Source of the DNA: a virus
IMG/VR virus record: IMGVR_UViG_3300015371_000002
Span: 1-64,000 of that record
DNA: 64,000 bases
Reading direction: 5' to 3' (one strand)
Under the pieces are notes generated by a model. It saw only the letters and a list, made by a program, of their open reading frames with translations, did no database searches and was not told the origin of the DNA. This document shows positions 50,058 to 58,758 of this stretch, piece after piece. A program made the translations under genes and the position numbers. The first letter of the stretch is position 1, and each line of letters begins with the position of its first letter.

Positions 50058-51179
50058 TTAGTCGGCCGCTTCGGCGCGCCGCAGGCCGACATAGCCTTCG
50101 GTGATCGGCGCGACGTTCGCTACGTTAAGGTCCACACATCGTCCGCTGACCTTCCGGTCGGCCCATTGCTTGATGTGGTCCAGCACGACGGTATCGTGGA
50201 TATCGGTGATGCAGGCGGCAGCATCGGCCTTCTCCGCCTTCACGCAGGTCTCTGGCGTTTCGTGCAACTGGTGACATGGCCAGCACGGGACACGCGCCTG
50301 GTCAGCGTGCAGCGTAATGGTATTCACCCAGTGCTTGGTAATGTTGGTGGGCGACGCGTGACTGAGCAGCACTATCTTCGGCATCGGCAACATCGCCACG
50401 CCCCACGCGAGGCCGGTATCAGGAGTGATTATCAGGTCACACTGGGCGATCTGCGCCAGATTGCGCCGCATCGACCACTCGACGGTGGCCTCACGAGTGT
50501 CTTTACTGATGCAGCAGTGCAGGCCTTCGATGTCGTTGTTCTGGTATTTTACCTGCTCGAGAATGCGGTCGGCGATTTCCACATCCTTGCCCGGTCCGCC
50601 GAACAGAACGATCGGCAACTTGATATCCCGCAGCACCTTGGCAACCATGTTCGCCATCCACGGCCAGATCTTGTCCTGCCGTGATCCTGACAGCACCAGT
50701 CCGATGACCCGCTCACCAACCGTGCCCTTAACCCGGATGGCATCGGCAACTTCCTCATCGCTCGGATAGAACCGCGGGCCGATGGTGAAATCGTGCGGCA
50801 CCTCGCAAACGTCGTGCGCCACCTCAAGGTAATTATGGTCGCATATCTTGCGGCGCATCGAGGCCGACCAATAGAACCACGACATGCTCGGCGGCAACGC
50901 GATCAGCGCCTCGCAACTATGCGACAGATTGTAGAATGCGCCGAATTCCTTAGCCTTCTGCCGCATCCACCGCTGCCAATCGCCATCTAGTGGGACATGG
51001 CCCTTTGGTAGTTCCGTCAGCTTGGCGACGTGCGGATTGTGCGTCCAGATACTGCCATATGGGTGGTCGACGATGACCTCAACGTTGTATTTCTGCGCCA
51101 GCAACGCGACGGGAGAAGAGGCAATAATCGAATCTCCGATCGAGCCACTCCTAAACAATCCGCACCAAGGCCTCGGCAT
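50058..51179 (-). CDS. GT9-like (heptosyltransferase-type) glycosyltransferase, 373 aa
   Basis: An N-terminal GSIGDSIIASSPVALLAQKY is the Rossmann start seen in GT9 enzymes. The middle has VGERVIGLVLSGSRQDKIWP, then PIVLFGGPGKDVEIAD. The donor-binding region reads CDLIITPDTGLAWGVAMLPMPKIVLLSHASP, shortened here to TPDTGLAWGVAM, matching the D-(S/T)-G motif of the family. It would add a heptose-like or other sugar to a glycan acceptor. It lies in the operon with methyltransferases. Confidence 0.8.
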   Translation of the reverse strand: MPRPWCGLFRSGSIGDSIIASSPVALLAQKYNVEVIVDHPYGSIWTHNPHVAKLTELPKGHVPLDGDWQRWMRQKAKEFGAFYNLSHSCEALIALPPSMSWFYWSASMRRKICDHNYLEVAHDVCEVPHDFTIGPRFYPSDEEVADAIRVKGTVGERVIGLVLSGSRQDKIWPWMANMVAKVLRDIKLPIVLFGGPGKDVEIADRILEQVKYQNNDIEGLHCCISKDTREATVEWSMRRNLAQIAQCDLIITPDTGLAWGVAMLPMPKIVLLSHASPTNITKHWVNTITLHADQARVPCWPCHQLHETPETCVKAEKADAAACITDIHDTVVLDHIKQWADRKVSGRCVDLNVANVAPITEGYVGLRRAEAAD

Positions 51180-51182
51180 CGC

Positions 51183-51413
51183 TCACCCATCTAATTCCGC
51201 AAGGATTGGCCAGATCGACGCCTCGGAAAAATAGCCGGTGCGCCGAATGAACGTGCGCCCCTGATAGCTAATCAGATCGGTGTTAATACCGGTTGGTATC
51301 TGCACCGTAACTCTGGTGCCGCGTCCCGCATAACGCAACACGACGTCCTGCGTTCGGCGAACTGGTTCGGCCGGCCGCGGCGCTTCATACGCCGCCATTC
51401 TATCTGGTTTCAT
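51183..51413 (-). CDS. small hypothetical protein, 76 aa
   Basis: The N-terminus is Pro/Arg-rich, followed by a small beta domain (VVLRYAGRGTRVTVQIPTG, YQGRTFIRRTGYFSEASIW). The ribosome-binding site GGGAGG lies inside a perfect hairpin (51421-51435), directly after the stop of the upstream gene. It is set between a double methyltransferase and a glycosyltransferase. No family recognised. Confidence 0.6.
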   Translation of the reverse strand: MKPDRMAAYEAPRPAEPVRRTQDVVLRYAGRGTRVTVQIPTGINTDLISYQGRTFIRRTGYFSEASIWPILAELDG

Positions 51414-51420
51414 GTGATAC

Positions 51421-51435
51421 CTCCCAGCGGGAGGG
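51421..51435 (-). promoter_or_regulatory. hairpin sequestering a ribosome-binding site
   Basis: CCTCCC, GCT and GGGAGG form a perfect 6-bp stem on the minus strand, and the right arm is the ribosome-binding site of ATG 51413. A comparable arrangement occurs at 60564-60581. Confidence 0.55.
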
Positions 51436-51440
51436 GCGGA

Positions 51441-52937
51441 CTATCTCCGCCGTATCCACCGCCGCAGCGTGGCTTGGCCAGTCGGGAACATCTCGACCGG
51501 CATCTCTTCTTCCTCGTGCAGTAGGAAGCCGGCCTTCCGCAGATAGTCGGGCACGCTGAACTGGTCGTCGAGCCAGCCAAACTTGCCCCTGAACTCGACC
51601 GGAACGAAACGCGTGTTGCCGTCCATCGTATAGAACGGCGCCCCAGGTTCCAGCGCCTCCCACACCGCGCGGATTAGATTCCTCAGATCGTCCGGCATCA
51701 TGTGCTGTAATGCCCAGACGGCGAACGCGCCCTGGGCGGCCAGCTCACGATGGAACACCATCTTCTGGAAAATGTCCGGCGAGATGGCCGCGAACCGCTT
51801 TTGATCGCCGACGTATTCTTCGGCGCTAGCCCGCATAGACGCTGAGCCGTCAATGCCAATGATCCGATGGCGATGCAGCAGTGGCTTGGACAACCGTCCA
51901 ATGCCACAGCCTATGTCGAGGATGGTGCCTCTCGGGAACATCATTTTCCCCAGCAACCATTCCGTCTCTTTAACCCAGCGGTGAGCGGTGGTCAGGCCCT
52001 GGTTGGGCTCTTCCGTGAGGATGATGGCCTTCGCCTGCTCGATAGATGCCTGCTCGAACACCTCTGGACAATAATGCGCGGCGTATTTGCCAGCGGCTGG
52101 TCGGGTATCGATCAGCACGATCCCGTGCCATGTCTCATAACGCCACGCCGAGAAACCATGCGCCTCCAGGAACTCGTTCAGCGCAGACCGCACCGTGGTA
52201 ATCGACGACGTATCGTCGACCAGAAGATAGTCGGCGAACGGCGCGCACAGTTCCATGTCGCGGAGCGCTTCGTCGTGGTTATGGGCGCCGTCGATATGGA
52301 TCAGGTCATAGCGCCGATCGAGCGAGATCAGCCGTTGGGAGTTGGCACGAAACACATTGACCGACGCAGCCGGATACTCGCGCCGCAGCATCGCCTCCGC
52401 ATGTTCGACATAGCCGGTGACGCCACCGTTGGTGCCGTTGTCAGCATCCAGGCCGACATAGGTCGCGTCTGGCACGACAGACAGCATGGTCCAAGCGGAA
52501 TAGCCCGCACGCACGCCGATCTCGAGGATCTTCTTCGGCTTCAGCTCGCGACATACCTCGGCGTATACGGCGTAGTGCTGGTCTGAGTATGGACGATTGG
52601 TCCGATAGATATCGAGGAATTCGTCATCGGCGATGAAAATCCGCTCGGGCAGCACGTCAGCCATGTCGGGAACCTGGCGTTCCTCTAGTCCGTCATAGAA
52701 CGGCGTGCGGCCGATGCGCGTAACGTGGATGTCGAATAGCCGCTTTTCGGGATGGTGAACGACGACCAGGTCGAGCTCAGGCGTGCCCTCAGTGACAAAC
52801 TTTACACCGCCGTCAAGCTCGTGTTCGCCGGGACCAAACTGCGCTACGACGCTGCCCTGTTCGATCAGCGGCAGACCGCGATAGCGAATTTCCCCGACGT
52901 TACGCCAGACCTCGGCCTCTAGCTCTGCCTGCATCAT
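51441..52937 (-). CDS. two-domain methyltransferase, 498 aa
   Basis: Two SAM-dependent methyltransferase domains are fused. The first (about residues 115-285) has KKILEIGVRAGYSAWTML, YVGLDADNG and YDLIHIDGAHNHDEALRDME, a Methyltransf_24 pattern. The second (about 335-495) has GTILDIGCGIGRLSKPLL, IIGIDGSASMRA and FAVWALQHMM, a Methyltransf_11 pattern. Residues 1-110 are a separate N-terminal domain. Substrates are unknown, but the position in a glycosyltransferase cluster points to sugar O-methylation. ATGA overlap with the upstream gene. Confidence 0.85.
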   Translation of the reverse strand: MMQAELEAEVWRNVGEIRYRGLPLIEQGSVVAQFGPGEHELDGGVKFVTEGTPELDLVVVHHPEKRLFDIHVTRIGRTPFYDGLEERQVPDMADVLPERIFIADDEFLDIYRTNRPYSDQHYAVYAEVCRELKPKKILEIGVRAGYSAWTMLSVVPDATYVGLDADNGTNGGVTGYVEHAEAMLRREYPAASVNVFRANSQRLISLDRRYDLIHIDGAHNHDEALRDMELCAPFADYLLVDDTSSITTVRSALNEFLEAHGFSAWRYETWHGIVLIDTRPAAGKYAAHYCPEVFEQASIEQAKAIILTEEPNQGLTTAHRWVKETEWLLGKMMFPRGTILDIGCGIGRLSKPLLHRHRIIGIDGSASMRASAEEYVGDQKRFAAISPDIFQKMVFHRELAAQGAFAVWALQHMMPDDLRNLIRAVWEALEPGAPFYTMDGNTRFVPVEFRGKFGWLDDQFSVPDYLRKAGFLLHEEEEMPVEMFPTGQATLRRWIRRR

Positions 52938-53086
52938 GCGGGCGGCTGCTCCGGCTCACTCGGTTGGTCGAGATGGGCATTATCTGGATGGCGGATAACA
53001 TCGATCTTGCTGTCATCAATGTTCAGCTCGCCGAAGCCGACGCCGGACGGCGTTTCCTGCGGTGGCTGTTGGGGGGCGTCACTCAT
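52934..53086 (-). CDS. small acidic Pro-rich protein, 50 aa
   Basis: ATG 53086 overlaps the upstream stop as ATGA and its own stop overlaps the next ATG in the same way, so it is perfectly embedded in the operon. The product is disordered-looking (QQPPQETPSG, EPEQPPA) with a short central segment FGELNIDDSKIDVIRHP. No family recognised. The double coupling is the main reason to believe it. Confidence 0.6.
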   Translation of the reverse strand: MSDAPQQPPQETPSGVGFGELNIDDSKIDVIRHPDNAHLDQPSEPEQPPA

Positions 53087-53694
53087 GGGTATTCCTTCTG
53101 TATTATGAAAGCATGGAGCAAATCCGCCGCTTCACGCGGCACCAACGCGAGCATGTTGCGACTGACCCCGCCGGTTTGGCCGTGCCGTGCCACCAGGGTT
53201 GCGATCTGCAACACCGATGGCCACGCGCCGTTCTTACCGGTGAAGGTGTCAGCGTCATCGATCAGCACCGCGCATGACGGCAGCGGCAGGACCGCCTCGA
53301 GCTCGTCCAGGGTGGGGCAGTCATCGGGGCGGCTGCCGAACAGGCCGTTGACGTTATGCGCGTCGAGATAGAACAGCGCTGGGGTCGTGAGGCCTGCGGC
53401 GATCTGCGGCAGCAGAATGCGGCTGTCACCCAGCAGGCAATGCACATTGGCGGGCATCTTGCTCGACGCCATGCCGTGGAATGTCGGGTTGATCTCGATC
53501 GTGGTGACGACTTCGAAATGCTGCGATGCCCAACGCGCGGTAGCACCGAGAAACGCCCCGGTTTCGACGAAGTGCTGCAGGCCAAGACGATCACGGAGGG
53601 CCAGGACGAAGAGGGCCACATCGGGGTAGTTGAATTTCGACGATATGGTAAGCGAGAAGGTGTCGGCAATTTCCGTTACTGGAGCATCTTCCAT
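53083..53694 (-). CDS. methyltransferase-like protein, 203 aa
   Basis: The Rossmann-type motif I reads HFVETGAFLGATARWASQHF, followed by VTTIEINPTFH (acidic end of strand 2) and HCLLGDSRILLP. FYLDAHNVNGLFG and CAVLIDDADTF follow. This is a SAM-methyltransferase-like fold seen in proteins associated with surface polysaccharide genes. Whether it is active and what it acts on cannot be told from the sequence. It overlaps both neighbours slightly. Confidence 0.7.
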   Translation of the reverse strand: MEDAPVTEIADTFSLTISSKFNYPDVALFVLALRDRLGLQHFVETGAFLGATARWASQHFEVVTTIEINPTFHGMASSKMPANVHCLLGDSRILLPQIAAGLTTPALFYLDAHNVNGLFGSRPDDCPTLDELEAVLPLPSCAVLIDDADTFTGKNGAWPSVLQIATLVARHGQTGGVSRNMLALVPREAADLLHAFIIQKEYP

Positions 53695-54488
53695 AAAGCA
53701 CCGTTTATCAGTTCATTTTCATCCCACTGACTGTAGGCCAGCGAGTTGAGCCATGGTTGGCGGTCGGCATAGCGCGGCTTCTCGATCTGCTTGAGATCAG
53801 TGCGCCCGACGAGGGCAGCAGCGGATGATGGATCGACGAACACCGGGTAGCCGAGGACGACCGCCTCAACCGCAGCGATGGAGCCGTGAGTGACAACGCA
53901 ATGGGCGCCCTTCAGGTCCAACTGCAGAGGACGATTGCGGACGTGTTCCTTGTCGCGGATCACCAGCTGTCGGTCGGTGACGCGGGCCAATGCATCTATA
54001 GTGTCAGCGATCCAACTCTCTATGCGATGAAACCGCGCGTAGGTGCGCGATGGTGCGGCGATGACGATATGCCGACCGCCCTTTTGCCACTCAGCAACGG
54101 GAAGCCGCAGAGCCTTCCATCGGTCATCGGGAACATCAAGGAGACGCTGGCATTGATATGAGCCGATGTGCCAGCGGTAAAATCCCGAGCCACTTCGGGC
54201 ACGGTTGAAATCGGCGCAGGCGTATATGCGAAGGAAGTAACCTCTATCCCAGTATCCCCATACCACATTGCGTGCGCGCCAATCGGCAATCAGTTGCGTC
54301 AGCTTCGGTTCACATCCGGCAATGGGGAGCAGTCCCTGGTCGGCATATTCGGCGAGTTGCGCCACATCGCCGCGCACCATCTTGCCGCCCGCCGCCGTTA
54401 CGCGGGCGCCTATGCGCTCGAACAGATCGGACTTCGGCTTCGATAAATTATCGCTCTTCCAGAACGCAACCCGCGCCGGATCAATCAC
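53676..54488 (-). CDS. capsular-polysaccharide-type glycosyltransferase-like protein, 270 aa
   Basis: The C-terminal half has HCVVTHGSIAAVEAVVLGYP, VFVDPSSAAALVGRTDLKQI and LNSLAYSQWDENELINGALW, resembling the donor-binding half of Kps/Lip-type transferases acting on capsule or lipid glycans. The middle segment GGRHIVIAAPSRTYARFH fits the strand leading into that half. No DxD is present, as expected for a GT-B protein. Family assignment is by motif only. Confidence 0.6.
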   Translation of the reverse strand: MIDPARVAFWKSDNLSKPKSDLFERIGARVTAAGGKMVRGDVAQLAEYADQGLLPIAGCEPKLTQLIADWRARNVVWGYWDRGYFLRIYACADFNRARSGSGFYRWHIGSYQCQRLLDVPDDRWKALRLPVAEWQKGGRHIVIAAPSRTYARFHRIESWIADTIDALARVTDRQLVIRDKEHVRNRPLQLDLKGAHCVVTHGSIAAVEAVVLGYPVFVDPSSAAALVGRTDLKQIEKPRYADRQPWLNSLAYSQWDENELINGALWKMLQ

Positions 54489-54666
54489 CGACCGCCAACC
54501 TGTGCAGTTCGGCGAGGCTGGAATACCCCAGCTTGCGTGCCAGCTTCAGTTGATACTTCCGTAGGCGTTCGCAAATCCGACACGTCACGCGCCGGCTGCC
54601 GTTCGAGTTGATGTCAAAGCGTGTGGTGGTTACGTCCAGCACGTGGCCTGCCTTGCAGAACTTCAT
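54481..54666 (-). CDS. small zinc-finger-like protein, 61 aa
   Basis: ATG 54666 is preferred to a TTG at 54684; GAGGG lies about 12 bases upstream. Cys and His residues occur as FCKAGHVLDV near the start and TCRICERLRKYQLKLARKLG in the middle, forming a C-H-C-C set that could bind one zinc ion. The basic helix after it resembles small DNA-binding phage proteins. It is wedged between the epimerase gene and a glycosyltransferase gene. Confidence 0.55.
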   Translation of the reverse strand: MKFCKAGHVLDVTTTRFDINSNGSRRVTCRICERLRKYQLKLARKLGYSSLAELHRLAVGD

Positions 54667-54680
54667 GGTGCCGGATGCCC

Positions 54681-55559
54681 TCAAATGCCATCGCTCAGAT
54701 ACGCCGTTAGACCATCACTCAATGCCCTTGGCTCACCCAGCCCAAGGACGCGCCTGGACAGCTCGGGCGAGCCGGTGGAATGGCGGATGTCTCCCGCCCG
54801 CTCAGGGACGTGCCGCACCTCGAGCGGCTTTCCCGCAAGCGCCGCCATCATCGCCGCCAGGGCGAGAACGGTGGTCGGTAGGCCGGTGCACACATTCAGC
54901 GCCCCGGGCCATTCGACGCCCATCGCCGCCATCAACGCGGCGACCGCATCGGATACATGGATGAAATCGCGCGTCTGCCGCCCGTCGCCACAGACCTCGA
55001 CAGGCACGCCGCGTGTGATGCTGTTGCGGAACTTCGCCACCACGCCGTGGCAGCCTAAGCCGTAAACGTTAAACAGCCGCAGACCTGTGGCTTGGACGTG
55101 GTTACCGACGCTCGCCATCACCTCGGCGGAGAGCTTTTCCGCGCCATAGGGTGAAATCGGCTTGGGATACGCGGCTTCTCTCACCCGGCATTCAGCGTTG
55201 CCGTAGATCGCTGCGGACGACGCATAGACGATGGGAAGGATGGCTGACTGAGACGCGGCATTGAGCAGCGCCACCAGCCCGCCAACATTGGTTCGGAACG
55301 CGCGACAGCGGTCGTCTCCACGAGCGTCTGGCTGCACCGCTGCCAGATGAAAGCAGCCGTCCACGCCCTCCAGTGCCTCACGCAAATCCAGAGCGTCCGT
55401 GACATCGCCCTGGATTGCCTCGACGTCGGGCGGGAACCGGTTGCTGTTGGACAGGTCGTCCAGCACTCGGACATCATCGCCCCTGGCGTTGAGCGCACGG
55501 CACAGATGCGTGCCGATGAAGCCCGCACCGCCAGTGACCAACCAGAGGCTCAATACCAA
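54681..55559 (-). CDS. NAD-dependent nucleotide-sugar epimerase/dehydratase, 292 aa
   Basis: An extended short-chain dehydrogenase: the NAD-binding motif VTGGAGFIGTHLCRAL lies near residue 8, then VRVLDDLSN, the strand CFHLAAVQP, and the active-site region VYASSAAIYGNAE and SPYGAEKL, holding the YxxxK pair and an upstream Ser. It resembles UDP-glucose 4-epimerase-type enzymes and would make or convert a nucleotide-sugar for the neighbouring transferases. Start TTG 55559 (or 55553) overlaps the previous gene. Confidence 0.85.
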   Translation of the reverse strand: MVLSLWLVTGGAGFIGTHLCRALNARGDDVRVLDDLSNSNRFPPDVEAIQGDVTDALDLREALEGVDGCFHLAAVQPDARGDDRCRAFRTNVGGLVALLNAASQSAILPIVYASSAAIYGNAECRVREAAYPKPISPYGAEKLSAEVMASVGNHVQATGLRLFNVYGLGCHGVVAKFRNSITRGVPVEVCGDGRQTRDFIHVSDAVAALMAAMGVEWPGALNVCTGLPTTVLALAAMMAALAGKPLEVRHVPERAGDIRHSTGSPELSRRVLGLGEPRALSDGLTAYLSDGI

Positions 55560-56182
55560 TTCTTTCGGGCCCAGGGGAAATGCAGAAGATCAGGGCATTT
55601 CGGCCTGCCATGTAGATAAATTATTCTGGCATCAGGAGGAGGGTTTCCGTCGCCGACTTTCTGCACCTGAGCCTTATAGCTCAGGATATATTTTTTGTTC
55701 GGCCAGATATCCTCGATGCATCGCGTCTGCTGCCGTCGCATCCACGTCAGATCGGTTTCGCCCTTCCATTCGTCCCACACACGGCGATGCCCGGCAGGGA
55801 TTAGTGCCACGCCGTTGACGGTGCGGGTCGGAACATAGGGATCGCGGGATAGCGCGATGTCTTGCTGTGTCAGGCAATACTCGACAAATAGATCGCAATT
55901 GCCGACGACGATCGTATCAAGCTGTAGAAACAGGGTCGGTTCATCCAGCCGGTAGACCTCGGCCTGCGCGCCGTAATCCGGATCCGGCGTGACCATCAGC
56001 TCCTGGTGGATTTCTGTCTCTGCGAAATCGCGTAGCTCGTCCACGAAACACACGAAACGGAACGGCACGGTCAAATTGCGCTTGACCCCGCGATACAGCT
56101 TCTCAACCCAAGCTTCGTCATAGACCGAGAACGGATGGCTATGCTGATTTGGTTTCCACAACATGGTGGCTACGTGAAGCAT
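55550..56182 (-). CDS. GT-A-type glycosyltransferase, 210 aa
   Basis: The N-terminus (ATMLWKPNQHSHPFSVYDEAWVEKLYRGV, shortened as MLWKP then YDEAWVEKLYRG) and VPFRFVCFVDE are typical of short phage-type GT-A proteins. The metal-binding region is FLQLDTIVVGNCD, which places D-T where other members have DxD. VALIPAGHRRVWDEW and the final IIYLHGRPKCPDL...WARKNW complete the family pattern, shared with the neighbour at 56876-57583 (WLGIG end, RRNW). It overlaps the methyltransferase upstream. Confidence 0.75.
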   Translation of the reverse strand: MLHVATMLWKPNQHSHPFSVYDEAWVEKLYRGVKRNLTVPFRFVCFVDELRDFAETEIHQELMVTPDPDYGAQAEVYRLDEPTLFLQLDTIVVGNCDLFVEYCLTQQDIALSRDPYVPTRTVNGVALIPAGHRRVWDEWKGETDLTWMRRQQTRCIEDIWPNKKYILSYKAQVQKVGDGNPPPDARIIYLHGRPKCPDLLHFPWARKNWY

Positions 56183-56889
56183 TCAGCCGTCTCCTTGGTG
56201 TAGGAGAATACGATATCCCCCGAAACTTCCGTGAGCCTGCTGCCAGGGAACATCTCGGACAGGTTCCGTAGCGCGCCCGGCCGCCACAGGAACAACGAAC
56301 CGTCACGCACCTGAAAATTCCAGCCATGGAAGCCCGCGTAGCCGCGCCGCTCGCCTTCGTCGTCATGCGTGCGGATGTAGAGCAGCCCGCCAGGCACCAG
56401 CGCCTTGACCATCTCGCAGATCGCCAACAGCGGGTCTGCGCAGTGATCTAGGGCATTGCTCGCGTGCGCCACCTCGAAGCTGTCTGGACCAAAGCGTTGG
56501 CCGATTTCCTCCGCCTTGCATTGGACGGTGGGAACAGGCGGCACTGGCAGCCGCAGTTCCTTCAGCAATTCTCGGTAATCGTCCGCCAAGGCATCGATCG
56601 GCGTCAGTTGAATGGCGTATTTGTCGCTGTGACAGCCGAGCATCGAGGCTGGGCCGGCGCCGACGTCCAGCACGCGCACCAGCGAGCCGGGAGGCCGGGT
56701 TATCGCCGCCTCGACATCGGCGTGAAACGGATGACGCCACACGCGATCGAACAACGATTGCATGAGCGCCGCTTCCTCGGGACCCTTCTTGCCCGACAGC
56801 CACTTTCGCCAATAGGCCAACTCGTGCGGAATACCCGACGCCCAGGCCCATCGTCGAGCGGCGTCGTCCTCCGCGTTATCCGATGCCAA
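56170..56889 (-). CDS. class I methyltransferase, 239 aa
   Basis: Motif I reads VRVLDVGAGPASMLG and the second strand gives IQLTPIDALADDY. The stretch EVAHASNALDHCADPLLAI and LVPGGLLYIRTH fit Methyltransf_11 enzymes. The N-terminal 60 residues form a helical cap (WRKWLSGKKGPEEAAL). Probably methylates a sugar or other small acceptor, given the neighbours. It overlaps genes on both sides by 13-14 bases. Confidence 0.8.
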   Translation of the reverse strand: MASDNAEDDAARRWAWASGIPHELAYWRKWLSGKKGPEEAALMQSLFDRVWRHPFHADVEAAITRPPGSLVRVLDVGAGPASMLGCHSDKYAIQLTPIDALADDYRELLKELRLPVPPVPTVQCKAEEIGQRFGPDSFEVAHASNALDHCADPLLAICEMVKALVPGGLLYIRTHDDEGERRGYAGFHGWNFQVRDGSLFLWRPGALRNLSEMFPGSRLTEVSGDIVFSYTKETAECFT

Positions 56890-57583
56890 GCCAGTTCCGC
56901 CTTACAAACGGCAGGTTGACGAACTGCGCCGGGTCACGCGAGCCGGGGAACGCGACGATCCTGGCGTTGAGCGGCAGGTCAATGCCGTTCGGCCACGACT
57001 TCTTGCGAAACGCCCAGACCCCGTCGCGCTCGGGCAGATAGGCGCCTGCGTCCGCACCCAGCTTGTGCTCCATCCATGATTGATCGTCCGGGAAAATCGC
57101 GTAGGGCACCTCGGACGCCGCCTCGACGCTGAAATCGTCCCACACGTCTGGGCGGTAGCCTGCCGTGGTCAGCCACACGCTGCCGTTGAATAGCAGGCGA
57201 TGGTTGTTGACGCCCTGCAAGATGATGAACGCTTCGTCGCGCGCCAACAGCGGCGCCAGCTTGCCGACGATAACGATATCCAGGTCCAACACCAGGATGC
57301 GGTCGCCGATCGCCAGCCCAAGGTCGTTGCGCTGCCATTCTGGGTCGAACACGCGCAGCCGACAGAAGCAGCCCTGCAGCTTGGTCAGTAATGGGTCGCG
57401 GATAGGGATCTGATGCGATACGGAGCGGCCCAGGATGCGCGGGCGGTCGGTCACACAGACAAAGCGATAGGGGACGTCCATGTGGCGTTGCAGCGCATTG
57501 CCAAGGCGATCGACGTATTCAACGCCGTAGCGGTCACCCCAGAGAAACGTCAGGACCGTTAGTCTCGGCTCACCAGTGCCCAT
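56876..57583 (-). CDS. GT-A-type glycosyltransferase, 235 aa
   Basis: ATG 57583 is chosen over 57604; it lies inside the tiny membrane ORF upstream. LTVLTFLWGDRYGVEYVDRL is a common start of phage GT-A proteins. VPYRFVCVTDR and the metal-site strand ILVLDLDIVIVGKLAPLL (DLD) follow, then FNGSVWLTTAGYRPDVWDDF and VAFPGSRDPAQF. It is paralogous in pattern to the gene at 55550-56182. It would transfer a hexose-type sugar; acceptor unknown. Confidence 0.8.
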   Translation of the reverse strand: MGTGEPRLTVLTFLWGDRYGVEYVDRLGNALQRHMDVPYRFVCVTDRPRILGRSVSHQIPIRDPLLTKLQGCFCRLRVFDPEWQRNDLGLAIGDRILVLDLDIVIVGKLAPLLARDEAFIILQGVNNHRLLFNGSVWLTTAGYRPDVWDDFSVEAASEVPYAIFPDDQSWMEHKLGADAGAYLPERDGVWAFRKKSWPNGIDLPLNARIVAFPGSRDPAQFVNLPFVRRNWLGIG

Positions 57584-57641
57584 AGTAGAAGCTACCGCTG
57601 CCAAAGAGGAGTATCAGCAGAACGCCAATCAGCAAAATCAC
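57570..57641 (-). CDS. tiny membrane peptide, 23 aa
   Basis: GTG 57641 (or TTG 57644) follows ATAGGGG. The peptide is one hydrophobic run (VILLIGVLLILLFGSG) ending SFYYGHW, and its stop overlaps the ATG of the next gene by 14 bases. It resembles other minute membrane ORFs in this cluster. Coding status is uncertain. Confidence 0.4.
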   Translation of the reverse strand: MILLIGVLLILLFGSGSFYYGHW

Positions 57642-57647
57642 CAACCC

Positions 57648-58184
57648 CTATTTGTAGATCACGCCGATGCCGTTGTTCACCCCGCCCGGATCATAACGCA
57701 GTTCCGAGTAGTGATGCCCAGCCTTGGTCTCGTTCCAGAACGCCGGAACGCCGGATCTCTGCCAGCAGATATCGTGGAAGGCGACGACTTTGGTCGCCAT
57801 CTGGCCGTAGTTCTGCCAGTCCTTCTCTACATACGGCCGCGAGTGATTGGCATCGATAAAACAGGCATCGAACGGGCCAAGGGAACGCACCTTGTCGATC
57901 ACCGGGCGAGACGTGCTGTCGCCCCAAACCACGGTGCATTCGCGGCCTTCATCCTGCAGCCTGCGGATCACGCTTCGCATCGAATGATACGACGACGCTT
58001 CAGGCGCACGCGGAAAATCCACGCCGACGCACATTGAGCCGTTTGGTAAGGCCATGCCGACGCGCCAAAGCGTCCCGCCGAATTTACAACCAATCTCCAG
58101 ATAGGAGCGCGCGCCGACATCCAGCAAGAGGTCCACGAACGCGTCGAACTCCGGCTCGTATTGCAGCATCTGGGGCGGCCACAT
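57648..58184 (-). CDS. methyltransferase (Methyltransf_24-like), 178 aa
   Basis: ATG 58184 follows the previous TGA by one base. SYLEIGCKFGGTLWRVGM is motif I, CVGVDFPRAPEA the second strand, and GPFDACFIDANHSRPYVEKDW the IDG/IDA motif seen in Methyltransf_24 proteins, followed by KVVAFHDICW. The set matches enzymes often found in polysaccharide gene clusters. Substrate unknown. Confidence 0.8.
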   Translation of the reverse strand: MWPPQMLQYEPEFDAFVDLLLDVGARSYLEIGCKFGGTLWRVGMALPNGSMCVGVDFPRAPEASSYHSMRSVIRRLQDEGRECTVVWGDSTSRPVIDKVRSLGPFDACFIDANHSRPYVEKDWQNYGQMATKVVAFHDICWQRSGVPAFWNETKAGHHYSELRYDPGGVNNGIGVIYK

Positions 58185-58185
58185 C

Positions 58186-58758
58186 TCAGTAACCCCGCGC
58201 CCAGATGGCACTTACTCCAAGACTGCGGCTCAGATAGCTGGTGTGAACGCGGCGCATCTCGACGGCACCGAGTTCGCGGTCAAGCAGCGCCATTTCTGCC
58301 TCATTCTCGTCGAACTTTTCCGAAGTCGCGCGCCAGCCAAAGAAGTTACCTGTGCGTTTGCCCAAATGACGGACCAGTTCACAGAGGTCCGCATCTCTCA
58401 TAACGCGTCGCAGTTTGTGCAACGTCGCCAGGCAAAGCGTTATGTCGTAGCGATGTCCATGAAATGGCGCGAGCGAGGTATATCCCTTCGACAGATCAAC
58501 CACCTCAAACTGCGACTCAACCTGGCGCAAATCCATGAACAGGTGGCGCGCGAAATCAATACCATCAGCGTAGTTGTCACAGCCATGCACCAGACGAGCA
58601 CCGTTGTTCGCCATCTCAAACCCGACGAGACTGCGATTACAGCCGATGTCCATCACCGACGCGCCGCGTGCTCGCAGCACGAGATCGAGGATACCGTCCA
58701 GACGGATATCGTGCGGTCCAGCCACACGGCGCTGCATGTTGCGTTCGTCAAATGCCAT
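58186..58758 (-). CDS. class I methyltransferase, 190 aa
   Basis: ATG 58758 forms TAATG with the stop of the FkbM-type gene. Motif I is SVMDIGCNRSLVGFEMAN, the second strand gives LVHGCDNYAD, and YDITLCLATLHKLRR follows where motif IV is expected. The protein is shorter than usual class I enzymes, but the core is complete. Substrate unknown; context suggests a sugar. Confidence 0.7.
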   Translation of the reverse strand: MAFDERNMQRRVAGPHDIRLDGILDLVLRARGASVMDIGCNRSLVGFEMANNGARLVHGCDNYADGIDFARHLFMDLRQVESQFEVVDLSKGYTSLAPFHGHRYDITLCLATLHKLRRVMRDADLCELVRHLGKRTGNFFGWRATSEKFDENEAEMALLDRELGAVEMRRVHTSYLSRSLGVSAIWARGY

